The notes under the pieces were generated by a model. It did not search any database. It saw only the letters and a program-made list of their open reading frames with translations, and had not been told where the DNA came from. DNA of 64,000 nucleotides, from positions 1 through 64,000 of the forward strand of contig NZ_VFNI01000001.1 in the NCBI RefSeq assembly GCF_006715495.1, written 5' to 3'. The translations under genes were made by a program, and so were the position numbers. Each line of letters begins with the position of its first letter. Position 1 is the stretch's first letter. Origin of the DNA: Herbaspirillum sp. SJZ106 (lineage in GTDB: Bacteria; Pseudomonadota; Gammaproteobacteria; Burkholderiales; Burkholderiaceae_D). Below, in pieces: positions 9,966 through 18,284 of the stretch.

Positions 9966-10234
9966 TGAGCGTGTTATGAATTATTTCAGCCCCCACGCAG
10001 CCCCGGCAATGGGCTGAATGCAAGGCACGACGACGCGCCGTGGTGGTGCCACGGCAAGGAGGAGTAACGCAGCAGGCGGCCCATTGCCGGGGCTGCCCGA
10101 AGGGTTCGGGTGAGAAGGGCGCATTGCGGCGTTGCGGCGCTTGCACAGGGGGCCACCCTGTGCCGCGCGCCGCGCCTTGCACTGCATCCCTTCTCATCCG
10201 AACGTGGGAGTTGAAATAGTTCATAACACGCTCA
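9966..10234. mobile_element. MITE-like palindromic element with 32-bp terminal inverted repeats
   Basis: Terminal inverted repeats at 9966-9997 and 10203-10234 match at 29 of 32 positions and begin TGAGCGTGTTATGAA. Inside lie a perfect 18-bp inverted repeat (9997-10014 / 10079-10096) around a 7-bp hairpin (10037-10043 / 10049-10055), then hairpins at 10096-10110 and 10143-10163. No transposase is encoded. The outer end supplies the TGA stop of the upstream permease, and the inner end abuts the ribosome binding site of the next gene. No target duplication is obvious. The GAGCGTG ends recall some IS5-family insertion sequences, but this is memory, not a search. Confidence 0.7.
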
Positions 10235-10915
10235 CAGGTTGGTGCCGAGCTTGCGCTTGCGGACGAACGCGACCTGGCTGATCAGCCAGAATGCCGCACG
10301 GAACAGGAAGGACAGCGCCAGGTAAGCCACTGCGATCACCACATACACTTCGAAGCTGCGGAAGGTTTCCGACTGCACCAGGTTGGCGGTGGCGGTCAGT
10401 TCTTCGGCCGAGATCTGCGAGGTAATCGACGATGCCAGCATCAGCAGGATGAACTGGCTGGTCAGCGACGGGTAGACGCGCTCCACCGCCGGCAGCAGCA
10501 CCACATGCCAGTAGACATGCAGCTTGGACATGCCCAGGCATTCGGCCGCCTCGATCTGGCCGGGATGGATGGAGTTGATGCCGGCGCGCATGATCTCGGT
10601 GGTGTAGGCGCCGACGTTGAGCGTGAGCGCGATCACGGCGGCGGTTTCGGCGGTCAGCTTCCAGCCGATGCTGGCCAGGCCGAAGAACACCAGGAACACC
10701 TGCACCAGCAGCGGCGTATTGCGGATGATCTCCACGTAGGCCTTCACCAGGCCATGCAGCAGCGGGTTCTTGCTCCGGTAGGCGATCGCGCACAATGTGC
10801 CGACCACGAAGCCGAGCACAATGGACAGGGCGGAGAGTTGGATCGTCAGCCAGGCGCCGTACAGCAGGCGGTCCCAGTTGGCGAACACACTCATGAAATC
10901 AAATGTGTAATTCAT
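10232..10915 (-). CDS. ABC transporter permease, PAAT (HisQ/GltK) family
   Basis: The second inner-membrane subunit of the importer, 227 residues. It has several hydrophobic helices and the EAA motif EAAECLGMSKLHVYWHVVLLPA. A CCGGAG ribosome binding site precedes the ATG. Its TGA stop is formed by the boundary of the MITE-like element, so the original C terminus may have been slightly different before insertion. The last residues (RKRKLGTNL) look like a normal basic cytoplasmic tail. It belongs to the sugar-acid operon. Confidence 0.92.
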   Translation of the reverse strand: MNYTFDFMSVFANWDRLLYGAWLTIQLSALSIVLGFVVGTLCAIAYRSKNPLLHGLVKAYVEIIRNTPLLVQVFLVFFGLASIGWKLTAETAAVIALTLNVGAYTTEIMRAGINSIHPGQIEAAECLGMSKLHVYWHVVLLPAVERVYPSLTSQFILLMLASSITSQISAEELTATANLVQSETFRSFEVYVVIAVAYLALSFLFRAAFWLISQVAFVRKRKLGTNL

Positions 10916-10948
10916 TGATACTCCGGTGGAACGGGGCGGGTGGCAGGA

Positions 10949-11005
10949 TTACGTGTGGCGGCAGATATGCGCCGTTCCCGGCCGGGAGTGATGTGTTGTT
11001 GACAT
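10949..11005 (-). CDS. Possible 18-residue leader peptide, His-rich
   Basis: A tiny frame with a strong AGGAG site (about 8 bases spacing) opens 33 bases upstream of the permease start: ATG at 11005, TAA at 10949. The product, MSTTHHSRPGTAHICRHT, has four His in 18 residues. A leader peptide that controls the transporter genes is possible; a remnant of a decayed gene is equally possible. I found no paired terminator/anti-terminator that would prove attenuation. Confidence 0.3.
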   Translation of the reverse strand: MSTTHHSRPGTAHICRHT

Positions 11006-11184
11006 GAAGTGTTCTCCTTTCTGTTACCTGAGGTCTGACGCCTGGCGTGCAGCCGGTTGCACAGAAGGATCCGGCTACCGGTGGGCAGGCTCTTGTCGGC
11101 CTGTGCGCCAGGGGGGCTTGTTGCTGCTATTACTGCTTGCTGCTACGCCTTGCGGCGATCTTTCACTGGCGGTTTGCGCTGGGC

Positions 11185-12198
11185 TTACAAGGCCTTGGCG
11201 CCGCCGATGCCGAATTTCGTTTCGGCTTTTTCAATGCCATTGACCAGCGGCGCGCCGAAGTCGGGAATGCTGATCTCAAAGCTGTCGCCAGTCTGCGTGC
11301 GCACGCCGGAGGCGAATGAGAGGTTGGCCGCGCCCAGGTAATGCACATGGACGTCGCCGGGACGCAGGAACTGGTTGTACTTGAAGTGGTGGTACTCCAG
11401 GTTCTCGATGTCGTGGCACATGTTGTCCTGGCCGGCCAGGAATTCCTGTTCCCAGATCACGCGGCCATTGCGGCGGATGCGGGTCATCCCGACCAGGTGC
11501 GAAGGCGGCATGCCTACCAGCAGTTCCGGCCCGAAGGAGCAATGGCGCAGTTTCGAATGCGCCTGGTACAGGTAATTCCTGCGCTCCATCACGTGGTCTG
11601 AAAATTCATTGCCGATGGCAAATCCCAGGCGCCGCGGGCAGCCTTCGTCGTCGATCACGTACAGGCCGACCAGTTCCGGCTCTTCGCCGGCATCCAGCGC
11701 AAAGTCGGGACTGGGGAATGGCTGGCCAGGGGCGACCACGATGCCGCCGTCGCCCTTGTAAAACCACTCCGACTGCACGCCGACCTTGCCCTTGCCCGGG
11801 CGGCCGCCTTCCAGTCCCCATTCGAACATGCGCATGATGTCGGTCTTGGCCATGTCTTCGCCATCGATCGTGCGGTGCATCTTGTCGCGCGTGGAGGCGC
11901 TGCTCAAGTGGGTAACGCCGGCGCCGGAGACCAGGCAATGCGCCGGATCCTCATGGTCCAGCGGCGCCAGGATGCGTTGTTCCTTCAGGATGGCGGCGTA
12001 GTCTTCCTGCTGGTTGCCATTGAGCAGTTGGGCCTGGCGCTCCAGGCCATTGCCGCTGCGCACGGCCAGCAGCGCCAGCTCGCGCATGGTGGCGACCTGC
12101 GACAGCGCCTGGATATGCGTCCCGTTGACGATGCCGACGCGGCGCGCACCCTCACGATCCGAAAATTGAATCAGCCTCACCTTGTCTCCGATGGTCAT
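11185..12198 (-). CDS. GguC/AraD1-like FAH-superfamily protein
   Basis: About 337 residues. The C-terminal two thirds has the fumarylacetoacetase-like fold signatures: a HLSSASTRDKMHR segment, FYKGDG, the metal-binding EEPELVGLYVIDD stretch and GFAIGNEFSDHVMERRNYLYQAHSKL in parts. This set is typical of the GguC/AraD1 group, found in sugar and sugar-acid gene clusters and proposed to act on 2-keto-3-deoxy pentonates. The ATG at 12198 has only a weak ribosome binding site. It is the first gene of the operon, divergent from the LysR gene, and 269 bases ahead of the importer genes. Whether it is a dehydratase or a hydrolase cannot be told from sequence. Confidence 0.78.
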   Translation of the reverse strand: MTIGDKVRLIQFSDREGARRVGIVNGTHIQALSQVATMRELALLAVRSGNGLERQAQLLNGNQQEDYAAILKEQRILAPLDHEDPAHCLVSGAGVTHLSSASTRDKMHRTIDGEDMAKTDIMRMFEWGLEGGRPGKGKVGVQSEWFYKGDGGIVVAPGQPFPSPDFALDAGEEPELVGLYVIDDEGCPRRLGFAIGNEFSDHVMERRNYLYQAHSKLRHCSFGPELLVGMPPSHLVGMTRIRRNGRVIWEQEFLAGQDNMCHDIENLEYHHFKYNQFLRPGDVHVHYLGAANLSFASGVRTQTGDSFEISIPDFGAPLVNGIEKAETKFGIGGAKAL

Positions 12199-12385
12199 TC
12201 TTGTTGCTTGAACGGCGCGATTCCCATGTCGTATCGGCTGTTGCGGGATCGGACTGGCGCGGCACCCGTTCCCGTTACGCTGCAGTGCACGATAGGCGCC
12301 AGGGCAAGCGGATGCCAGTGATTCGCAGTCGGCGGGAATGCGCACGCCGCCAGGTCGATTTCGCAAAAGTCTCCTGCTTTTTTCA

Positions 12386-12414
12386 CGCATCGCTTTGGCT
12401 GGACGATAGATGCG
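12386..12414. promoter_or_regulatory. Inverted repeat in the divergent LysR/operon promoter region
   Basis: CGCATC at 12386-12391 is mirrored by GATGCG at 12409-12414, with 17 bases between. It lies 50 bases upstream of the LysR start and about 190 bases upstream of the divergent operon. Position fits a LysR-type operator, but the arms are short and no clean T-N11-A core is seen. Confidence 0.3.
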
Positions 12415-12463
12415 CTAGCATTGTGGTTTTTCGCAGCACCGAATATAAGAGGCTTACAAAACG

Positions 12464-13438
12464 ATGTCTAATGAGCTTAATTCATCGGGTGATAACCAAC
12501 TCAGGATGGCCGGGGGGGAATTGCCCTCGGTCGGTTCCATTGTCAGCCGCCTGCGTTTCCGGCAAGTCGCCCTGCTGACGGCGCTCGATGAGCAGGGTTC
12601 GCTGCACAAGGCGGCCGAAGTGATGCACATGACGCAGCCGGCCGCCACCAAGGCCCTGCATGAAATGGAAGATGCCCTGGGCGTCACCCTGTTCGACCGC
12701 TCGCCGCGCGGCATCGAAGCTACCGAGCTGGGGCGTTGCGTGATCCGCTATGCGCGCCTGATCCAAAGCGACGTCGCCAACCTGCGCGACGAACTGCAGA
12801 ACATGATCAGCGGCCGCGGCGGACGCCTGTCCATCGGCACCATCATGGGCGCGGCGCCCTTCGTCACGCGCGCGCTGTCGCGCCTGCGCGAGATCCAGCC
12901 GGACGTTTCCATCGAAATTACCGAAGACACCAGCGCGCGCCAGTTGCTGCTGCTCGACCAGGGACGCATCGACCTGATGATCGGGCGCTCCTCGGTCAGT
13001 TCCCAACCCAACCTGTACAACTATGAGATGCTGCGCGGCGAACCCATGTGCATCGTCAGCGGCATCGACCATCCGCTGGCCACCGCGCAGAAGGTGCGGC
13101 TGCAGGAGCTGTCGGACGCCTCCTGGATTTTGTATTCGAGCAATATGCCCATGCGCATCTGGATCGAACACGAGTTCAAGCTGGATGGCCTGAAAGTACC
13201 GGGCAATGTGATCGAGACGGCATCGCCTTTCGTCACGGTGACCTTGCTGGCGCAGTCCAACATGGTGGCCGTCATGCCGCTGGACATCGCCCATTTCTTC
13301 GCCGCCAAGCAGATGCTGTGCATCCTGCCGGTCGGGTTGAAAACCCGGATCGAACATTACGGCATCGTCACGCGTAAAAATACGACCTTGTCTTCGTTAT
13401 CGAAGATGTTCATCCAGATCTTGCGCCAGCAGAATTGA
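12464..13438 (+). CDS. LysR-family transcriptional regulator (sugar-acid operon)
   Basis: A DNA-binding regulator of 324 residues. The winged helix-turn-helix (about 30-90) reads FRQVALLTALDEQGSLHKAA and MTQPAATKALHEMEDALG, followed by a LysR substrate-binding domain (about 115-320) that belongs to the GbpR-like sugar-regulator type in general appearance. It is divergent from the sugar-acid operon, the classic arrangement for a LysR activator of its neighbour. An inducer such as a sugar acid or keto-deoxy acid is inferred. The ribosome binding site is weak; GAGG lies about 12 bases ahead of the ATG. Confidence 0.88.
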   Translation: MSNELNSSGDNQLRMAGGELPSVGSIVSRLRFRQVALLTALDEQGSLHKAAEVMHMTQPAATKALHEMEDALGVTLFDRSPRGIEATELGRCVIRYARLIQSDVANLRDELQNMISGRGGRLSIGTIMGAAPFVTRALSRLREIQPDVSIEITEDTSARQLLLLDQGRIDLMIGRSSVSSQPNLYNYEMLRGEPMCIVSGIDHPLATAQKVRLQELSDASWILYSSNMPMRIWIEHEFKLDGLKVPGNVIETASPFVTVTLLAQSNMVAVMPLDIAHFFAAKQMLCILPVGLKTRIEHYGIVTRKNTTLSSLSKMFIQILRQQN

Positions 13439-13582
13439 GGATGCTGTCGGGCCGGCCACGGCTTGGCGTATGATGTGGGGCGATTTTCCCCTGCCTGTTC
13501 ACCGCGCTCGTACGACGATGGCGGTGGTTTCACGCAGTTTCCGTTATTGCGGCCGACTAGGCCGGCTCCTCTGGTTGTTTCC

Positions 13583-14449
13583 ATGACATTGCGTTGCTTG
13601 CGGTTCTGGCTTGTCCCTGCTGTTGGATTGCTCCTTCCGGGCTTGCGTCCTTTTCCCCGTTTTCGCCAGCCGTTGCGGGTGGCGGCATTGGCCATCGCCG
13701 CATTGGCGCTGGCAGGCTGCGCCGGGCAAAAGCAGGCGCCGTTGTCGCCTGAGGCGGCGGCCAGGCAGGCGCGGCTGGACCGGGCCCTGGCGTTGTTCTC
13801 CGCCAATGCGCCGGGAGGACTGCCGGCAGAATGGGAGCCGCTGGCGTTGGCGCGCAAGAAGAAGAGCACCGACTACCTGCTGGTCGAGAAGGCCGGCCGC
13901 ACGGTGCTGCGCGCGTATGCGAACAAGGCATCGTCCGGCCTGCGCCACCAGGTCAATATCGACATCAACAAGAAACCCTGGCTGTCATGGAGCTGGAAGA
14001 CCTCGGCCCTGATTCCCAGCGCCGACAATACCCAGCGCGAGACCGAGGATTCGCCGGTGCGCATCGTGCTGGCGTTCGACGGCGACCATGACAAGCTGTC
14101 GTTGATGGACACCATCCTGTTCGACACGGCCAAGCTGCTGACCGGCCACGAGCTGCCTTATGCCACGCTGATGTACATCTGGGAAAACAAGGCGCCGGCA
14201 GGCAGCGTGATCGCCAATTCCCGCACCGGGCGCATCCAGATGCTGGTGGCCGAAAGCGGCCCGGCCAATGTCGGGCAATGGGTGGAATACAGGCGCAATG
14301 TGGTGGAGGATTACGAAAAGGCGTTCGGCGAAAAGCCGGGACGGCTGATCGGCGTGGGCGTGCTCACCGATACCGATAACACCGGGCAAAAGGTGGAAGC
14401 CTGGTATGGCGACATCAGGCTGATGCGCGAGGTTGACGCCGGCGCGTGA
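13583..14449 (+). CDS. DUF3047 family lipoprotein
   Basis: A probable lipoprotein of about 288 residues. A hydrophobic segment near residues 30-48 ends in the lipobox LAGC, followed by a soluble DUF3047 domain. That domain shows the family-like stretches HQVNIDINKKPWLSWSWK, SPVRIVLAFDGD, LPYATLMYIWEN and GVGVLTDTDNTG. The frame is open from 13463, but the ATG at 13583 gives a better-formed signal peptide. The fold is thought to be beta-rich; no biochemical function is known to me. It stands alone between a LysR gene and a convergent gene of unknown function. Confidence 0.8.
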   Translation: MTLRCLRFWLVPAVGLLLPGLRPFPRFRQPLRVAALAIAALALAGCAGQKQAPLSPEAAARQARLDRALALFSANAPGGLPAEWEPLALARKKKSTDYLLVEKAGRTVLRAYANKASSGLRHQVNIDINKKPWLSWSWKTSALIPSADNTQRETEDSPVRIVLAFDGDHDKLSLMDTILFDTAKLLTGHELPYATLMYIWENKAPAGSVIANSRTGRIQMLVAESGPANVGQWVEYRRNVVEDYEKAFGEKPGRLIGVGVLTDTDNTGQKVEAWYGDIRLMREVDAGA

Positions 14450-14463
14450 ACAGGCGCCAGACA

Positions 14464-14500
14464 AACAAGGCCTGCCGGACGTGCGCCGGCAGGCCTTGTT
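14464..14500. terminator. Hairpin terminator between convergent genes
   Basis: A 15-bp perfect stem AACAAGGCCTGCCGG / CCGGCAGGCCTTGTT with a 7-base loop lies between the 3' ends of the DUF3047 gene and the minus-strand gene at 14522. The stem itself ends in TTGTT. There is no long T-run afterwards, so termination may be partial. It can serve both strands. Confidence 0.6.
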
Positions 14501-14521
14501 GGCGTTGATTGCATTAATCCA

Positions 14522-15241
14522 TCACACGCCGCGCCACCATGCGGCGACATGGCCCCAGAATCCCTTCGGCCCTTCCGTGAATAGCCAGGGCTTCTGCGCC
14601 CTCAGGCGCTCGATCATCTCCTGCTCCGCCTTTTCCGACACATTGCCGTAGGCGCGTCCCAGCCGCAGCAGGCTGCGCAGCGCCCCCAGCTTTTCGCGGG
14701 CCACCGCGCCGGAGGCATGCTCGATGGCGATGTGCGTTTCGCGCAGTTCCTGCACCAATGCGTGCGCCAGTTGCGAAGCCGGGGTTTTCAGTTTTTCCTG
14801 CACCACGGTGATGTTGGTCACCGAATTCTTGATCTGCGCGGCCAGGATATCGATCTGCGACTCGTCGCCCTTGGCTTGCTTGACGATGGAGGCGGCCCAG
14901 GCCTTGGAAGCGGCCAGCAGGTCGTCCGTGCTCCAGTCATGGCGCACCGCGATGTAAAAGCCGTAGTTGGAGGCCTGCGAGATCAGGATCTCCACCACAT
15001 CCGGAAAATCCTTGTCCAGCGCGCGCTTGGCCCAGGCGTACTGGCCCGAGAGCATCAGGTGCTGGACGCCGTCCTCGGTCAGGAAGTGAGGGTTTTCCGA
15101 GACCTTGGCCAGCAAGAAACCGTCGAATGTCGGGGAGACGAAGCCTGAATCGATTTTCGTCGACAGGCGAACAAAGTTCTTGTAATCGCGTTGCAGCGAT
15201 TCGTATACCTCGTCCTTGAGGTTGAGTTTGATTTGTTTCAT
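14522..15241 (-). CDS. Conserved hypothetical protein, function unknown
   Basis: A soluble protein of 239 residues with no signal peptide or membrane span. I recognise no family. The middle (about 100-200) is Ala/Glu/Lys-rich and likely helical, with a coiled-coil look around AAQIKNSVTNITVVQEKLK and LREKL-like stretches. The C terminus is Trp-rich (GFWGHVAAWWRGV). A GGGGAAGGG ribosome binding site precedes the ATG. Base and codon use match the neighbours. No operon partner is evident. Confidence 0.7.
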   Translation of the reverse strand: MKQIKLNLKDEVYESLQRDYKNFVRLSTKIDSGFVSPTFDGFLLAKVSENPHFLTEDGVQHLMLSGQYAWAKRALDKDFPDVVEILISQASNYGFYIAVRHDWSTDDLLAASKAWAASIVKQAKGDESQIDILAAQIKNSVTNITVVQEKLKTPASQLAHALVQELRETHIAIEHASGAVAREKLGALRSLLRLGRAYGNVSEKAEQEMIERLRAQKPWLFTEGPKGFWGHVAAWWRGV

Positions 15242-15414
15242 TGCCCTTCCCCGAGCGTGTTTGAGGTGGTCGCGCCGGCATCGCAGGCGCAGCCGGAGGT
15301 TGTCATTTCTTCACGTTTTTGTGAGAAAGCAAGCTTGAATAGTGATTATCGGCCAGATCGGCCGAAAACTTTATCCGGGGAAATTCCGGCCGCCGCTGCC
15401 GCAGGGCGCGCAGG

Positions 15415-15768
15415 TCATCGTGCGGCCAGCAAGGCGAGCAAGGCTAGCAGGGCCGGCAGGGCCTGGACATAAAGGATGGAGCGTTTCGCGGTGAGCCCGC
15501 CGTAGATGCCGGCGACCAGTACGCAGGCGACGAAGAACAACTGCACCGGACGTTCGCCCGCGGCGACTCCCCACAACAGTCCTGCGGCCAGGAAGCCGTT
15601 GTACAGGCCCTGGTTGGCGGCCAGCACCCGCGAAGCCTCGGCGGCTTGTTTCGACTGGCCGAACGTCTTCAGGCCGATGGGTTTGGTCCACAGGAACATC
15701 TCCAGCACCAGGATCCAGACATGTTCGATGGCGATCAGGATGAGCAGGGCAGTGGCGAGCGTTTGCAA
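15415..15768 (-). CDS. DUF1304 family small membrane protein
   Basis: A four-helix inner-membrane protein of 117 residues. It matches the DUF1304 pattern: an N-terminal helix with a His in ALLILIAIEHVWILVLEMF, then WTKPIG, a loop with ANQGLYNGFLAAGL and two further helices. It starts with TTG at 15768, supported by AAGGAG seven bases upstream. No function is established for the family. Confidence 0.85.
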   Translation of the reverse strand: MQTLATALLILIAIEHVWILVLEMFLWTKPIGLKTFGQSKQAAEASRVLAANQGLYNGFLAAGLLWGVAAGERPVQLFFVACVLVAGIYGGLTAKRSILYVQALPALLALLALLAAR

Positions 15769-16086
15769 GGGGTTCTCCTTTTTTCGTTATGGGGCGCGTC
15801 CCAGGCAGGGCTGGGCGCTTTTGCGATCATGCCCGAAAGCGCCAGCCCCGCCAATGTTGACGCTGTACCGGCACGGCTGTCGCATCGCCGCCACCGCCGG
15901 CTTGGCAGACCTGCTCCGCTGCGGATAGAATGCGGCCACGGGCGCGGCAGGGCGCCCAGTCCCGCGAAAGCCGATGCACCTGCCGTCTGCGGAAGTACCT
16001 TTCTTGGAACCTGCCCAGGTTCTTGAACACAGACGTTGAACCTTGATAGTCGTGGCGGGAGACGACGCTTGAAAGGAACAAACGTA
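15769..16086. other. Intergenic region, no gene seen
   Basis: This 318-base stretch lies between the divergent DUF1304 gene and the small gene at 16087. Open frames that cross it are shadows of the gene at 16087. It should hold the two divergent promoters, but I see no clear -35/-10 pair or hairpin. Confidence 0.4.
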
Positions 16087-16554
16087 ATGTGGTCTACCCA
16101 ATTCCCCCACGCCATCCATATCGTCGAACCCGGCTTCGGCCGCAGCCTCGCCAACAGCGATTTCCTGCGCCGCTATGCCAAGCGGCTGCTGCGCGCCGCG
16201 CATTCCGAGCGCAGCAGCGAGGCATTGCCCGTTCTGCGGCGCATTGTCGCCATGCAGGTGACGCCGGAAATTTCCGTGGCCGAACTCCACCCCTTGCGCC
16301 GCAGCCTGCAACTCAAGCATGTGCTGCATACGCTGGCGCGCGAAGTCGGTTTTGCCAGTTGGGAGCTGTGCGTGCGCCAGGTCGATGCACGCCCGTCTGC
16401 GCTGCTGGACCGCTATCGCATGGAACTGGGCATGTTCCGCGATTTCGAGACCAACTGGTTCCCCGACATGGCGGCCGCGCAAGGCTGGCAGCGCGAACAT
16501 GGCGGTTACCTGATCGCCTACGGCACACAGGCGGTGGCGATCCTGGCGCATTGA
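16087..16554 (+). CDS. Hypothetical protein with a glyoxalase-associated-like helical motif
   Basis: A protein of 155 residues. I chose the ATG at 16087 because AAAGGAAC precedes it; the frame opens at 16036. The N-terminal half is Arg/Leu-rich and helical (LRRYAKRLLRAAH, LPVLRRIVAM). The segment LQLKHVLHTLAREVGFASWEL resembles a short helical module found beside glyoxalase-like proteins (pattern: AxxLGFxxW). The resemblance is weak and no enzyme domain follows. An overlapping minus-strand frame (15787-16551) has the composition of a shadow. Confidence 0.55.
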   Translation: MWSTQFPHAIHIVEPGFGRSLANSDFLRRYAKRLLRAAHSERSSEALPVLRRIVAMQVTPEISVAELHPLRRSLQLKHVLHTLAREVGFASWELCVRQVDARPSALLDRYRMELGMFRDFETNWFPDMAAAQGWQREHGGYLIAYGTQAVAILAH

Positions 16555-16719
16555 GATTGTCCGTCATGCCGCAATGAAAAACGGCGCCGGTGGATACCGG
16601 CGCCATTGCCATTGCCATTGCGATGCGGCGGTTCCAGCCTGCGCAATTTTGTTCAATACAGGCTGGCGCGGTTTGCCTAGCATGCGTTGCTCCATCATTG
16701 CCATGAGCCGCGTGCACCC

Positions 16720-17349
16720 ATGTTGACTTCCGAATTCTTCCTGCTGGCCTCGGCCCATTTCCTGGCGCTGGCCAGCCCCGGCCCGGACTTCCTGTTGCTG
16801 GTGCGCAATTGCTTGCGCCACGGGCGGCGCAACGGTATCGGCGCCAGCCTGGGCATTGCTCTGGCCAATGGCCTGTACATCGCGCTGGCGCTGGCAGGGT
16901 TCAGCCTGTTGCAGCAGAGCCCGGCATGGCTGACTATCATGAAATGGGCGGCCAGCGTCTATCTTGCATGGCTGGGATGGCTGTTCATGCAATCCAGCCT
17001 GAAGCCGCAGGCATTGGCCGGTGTCGGTCCGGCAGGGGCACGCCGCCATGCGGGGTTTGCTGCAGGCATGGGGGCGGGCTTTTTGTCGGCGATATTGAAT
17101 CCGAAGAACGGCATTTTCTATTTCGGCCTGTTCACGCTGATCGTGGGGGCGCAGACCGGCTTCGGGCTCAAGCTTGTCTACGGCGTGTGGATGTTCGTCG
17201 CGGTGTTCGCATGGGATGCGGCGCTGGTGTGCGCGCTATCGCAGCGCCGGGCGATGGCATGGCTGGCGCGCAGTTTGCCGATGGTCGAGCGCGGGGCCGG
17301 GTTGTTGCTGATGGCGGCGGCCGCGGCGCTGGCCTTATCCCGGAGCTGA
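16720..17349 (+). CDS. LysE/RhtB family amino-acid exporter
   Basis: An inner-membrane exporter of 209 residues with about six hydrophobic spans. It has the family N terminus ASPGPDFLLLVRNCLRHGRRNG, the GIALANGLYIALALAG helix and the LNPKNGIFYF motif in the middle. It starts at the ATG at 16720; an in-frame ATG at 16687 would add an unlikely charged leader. Its 3' end overlaps by 15 bases the 3' end of the convergent AraC gene. Substrate is not predictable. Confidence 0.88.
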   Translation: MLTSEFFLLASAHFLALASPGPDFLLLVRNCLRHGRRNGIGASLGIALANGLYIALALAGFSLLQQSPAWLTIMKWAASVYLAWLGWLFMQSSLKPQALAGVGPAGARRHAGFAAGMGAGFLSAILNPKNGIFYFGLFTLIVGAQTGFGLKLVYGVWMFVAVFAWDAALVCALSQRRAMAWLARSLPMVERGAGLLLMAAAAALALSRS

Positions 17350-18177
17350 CAGCTTGTTGGCGGTCCGGCGCTTTTGATACTGCGCCGGCGTGGCCGCCAC
17401 GCGCGACTTGAACGCGCGGTGGAAGTGGCTCTGGTCGGAGAAACCGGTGTCGTAGGCGGCGTCGGCGGCACTGGCGCCTTGCCTGAGCAGGGCGCGCGCC
17501 TGGTTGATTTTCATGTCCAGCTGCAGCGCATGCGGGGTCAGGCCGTAGCGTCGGCGAAACAGCCGGATCAGTTGGTAGCGGCCGGTGCCGGCCACTTGCG
17601 CCAGGGTGTCGATGTCAACCCGTTCGCGGCAATGCGCCAACAGGTAATCGTGAGCCTGCTGCAGGCCATCGGGATTGTCGCTTTCTTCCACGGGCGGCAT
17701 GCTGCCGGCTTCGGCGCACAGCAGCATCAGCTCGTGCAGGCAGGTGATGACTTCCGCTTCCTTGGCCGTACCGTCGTTGCCGTCGAGCGCCGCGGTCATG
17801 CGGTCGAGCAGCAGCGCCGCTTGCGGCGAGCGGATCACCTGCGACTCCATCGCGGCCAGCAGGCGGCATGTGTCCGGCGATTCCGCCAGCAAGTCGTGCA
17901 GCCAGGCCGGGTCGATGTGGAACATGCGGTAGCTCCAGCGTTGCAGGTCTTCCGGGTTGCAGCTATGCACGTCGTCCGCGCGCACCAGCACCACGTCGCC
18001 GGGGACGATGGGCATGCTGCGTTGGGTCAGCGCGAAGGTGCTGCGGCCGGCGTCGACGATGCCGATCGAGAAGGTCGGGTGCGTATGCGGCGCATAGCAC
18101 GACAGGCTGCCGGTGGCGCGTCGCCCTTCCAGGAAGGGCAGGGCGGGGTCGCGCCAGAAATGGAGGGTAGGTTGCAT
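17335..18177 (-). CDS. AraC-family transcriptional regulator
   Basis: A regulator of about 280 residues: an N-terminal AraC-type cupin domain (HTHPTFSIGIVDAG near residue 30, then PGDVVLVRADDVHSCNP) and a C-terminal double helix-turn-helix (about 180-275) with VAGTGRYQLIRLFRRRYGLTPH and AAYDTGFSDQSHFHRAFK. It is convergent and overlapping with the LysE exporter. AraC proteins of this type often control an adjacent LysE exporter. The start is uncertain: no ribosome binding site is seen at 18177 or at the alternative ATG at 18210. Confidence 0.87.
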   Translation of the reverse strand: MQPTLHFWRDPALPFLEGRRATGSLSCYAPHTHPTFSIGIVDAGRSTFALTQRSMPIVPGDVVLVRADDVHSCNPEDLQRWSYRMFHIDPAWLHDLLAESPDTCRLLAAMESQVIRSPQAALLLDRMTAALDGNDGTAKEAEVITCLHELMLLCAEAGSMPPVEESDNPDGLQQAHDYLLAHCRERVDIDTLAQVAGTGRYQLIRLFRRRYGLTPHALQLDMKINQARALLRQGASAADAAYDTGFSDQSHFHRAFKSRVAATPAQYQKRRTANKLSAPG

Positions 18178-18284
18178 GGTTGCGTGTGCTGGAGGCTCGG
18201 GTTGGTGCATTTTAAGATAAAGTATCCGCTTTGCTATGGACCGGTGATGGTTCATCCTGTCTTTACGTTTCCTGCCGATCTGCC

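Noticed and set aside
15787-16551. 254-codon minus-strand frame as an alternative to the gene at 16087
   Set aside because: The plus-strand product has a better ribosome binding site and more protein-like composition; the minus-strand product is Gln/Ala/His/Arg-rich like the other shadows.
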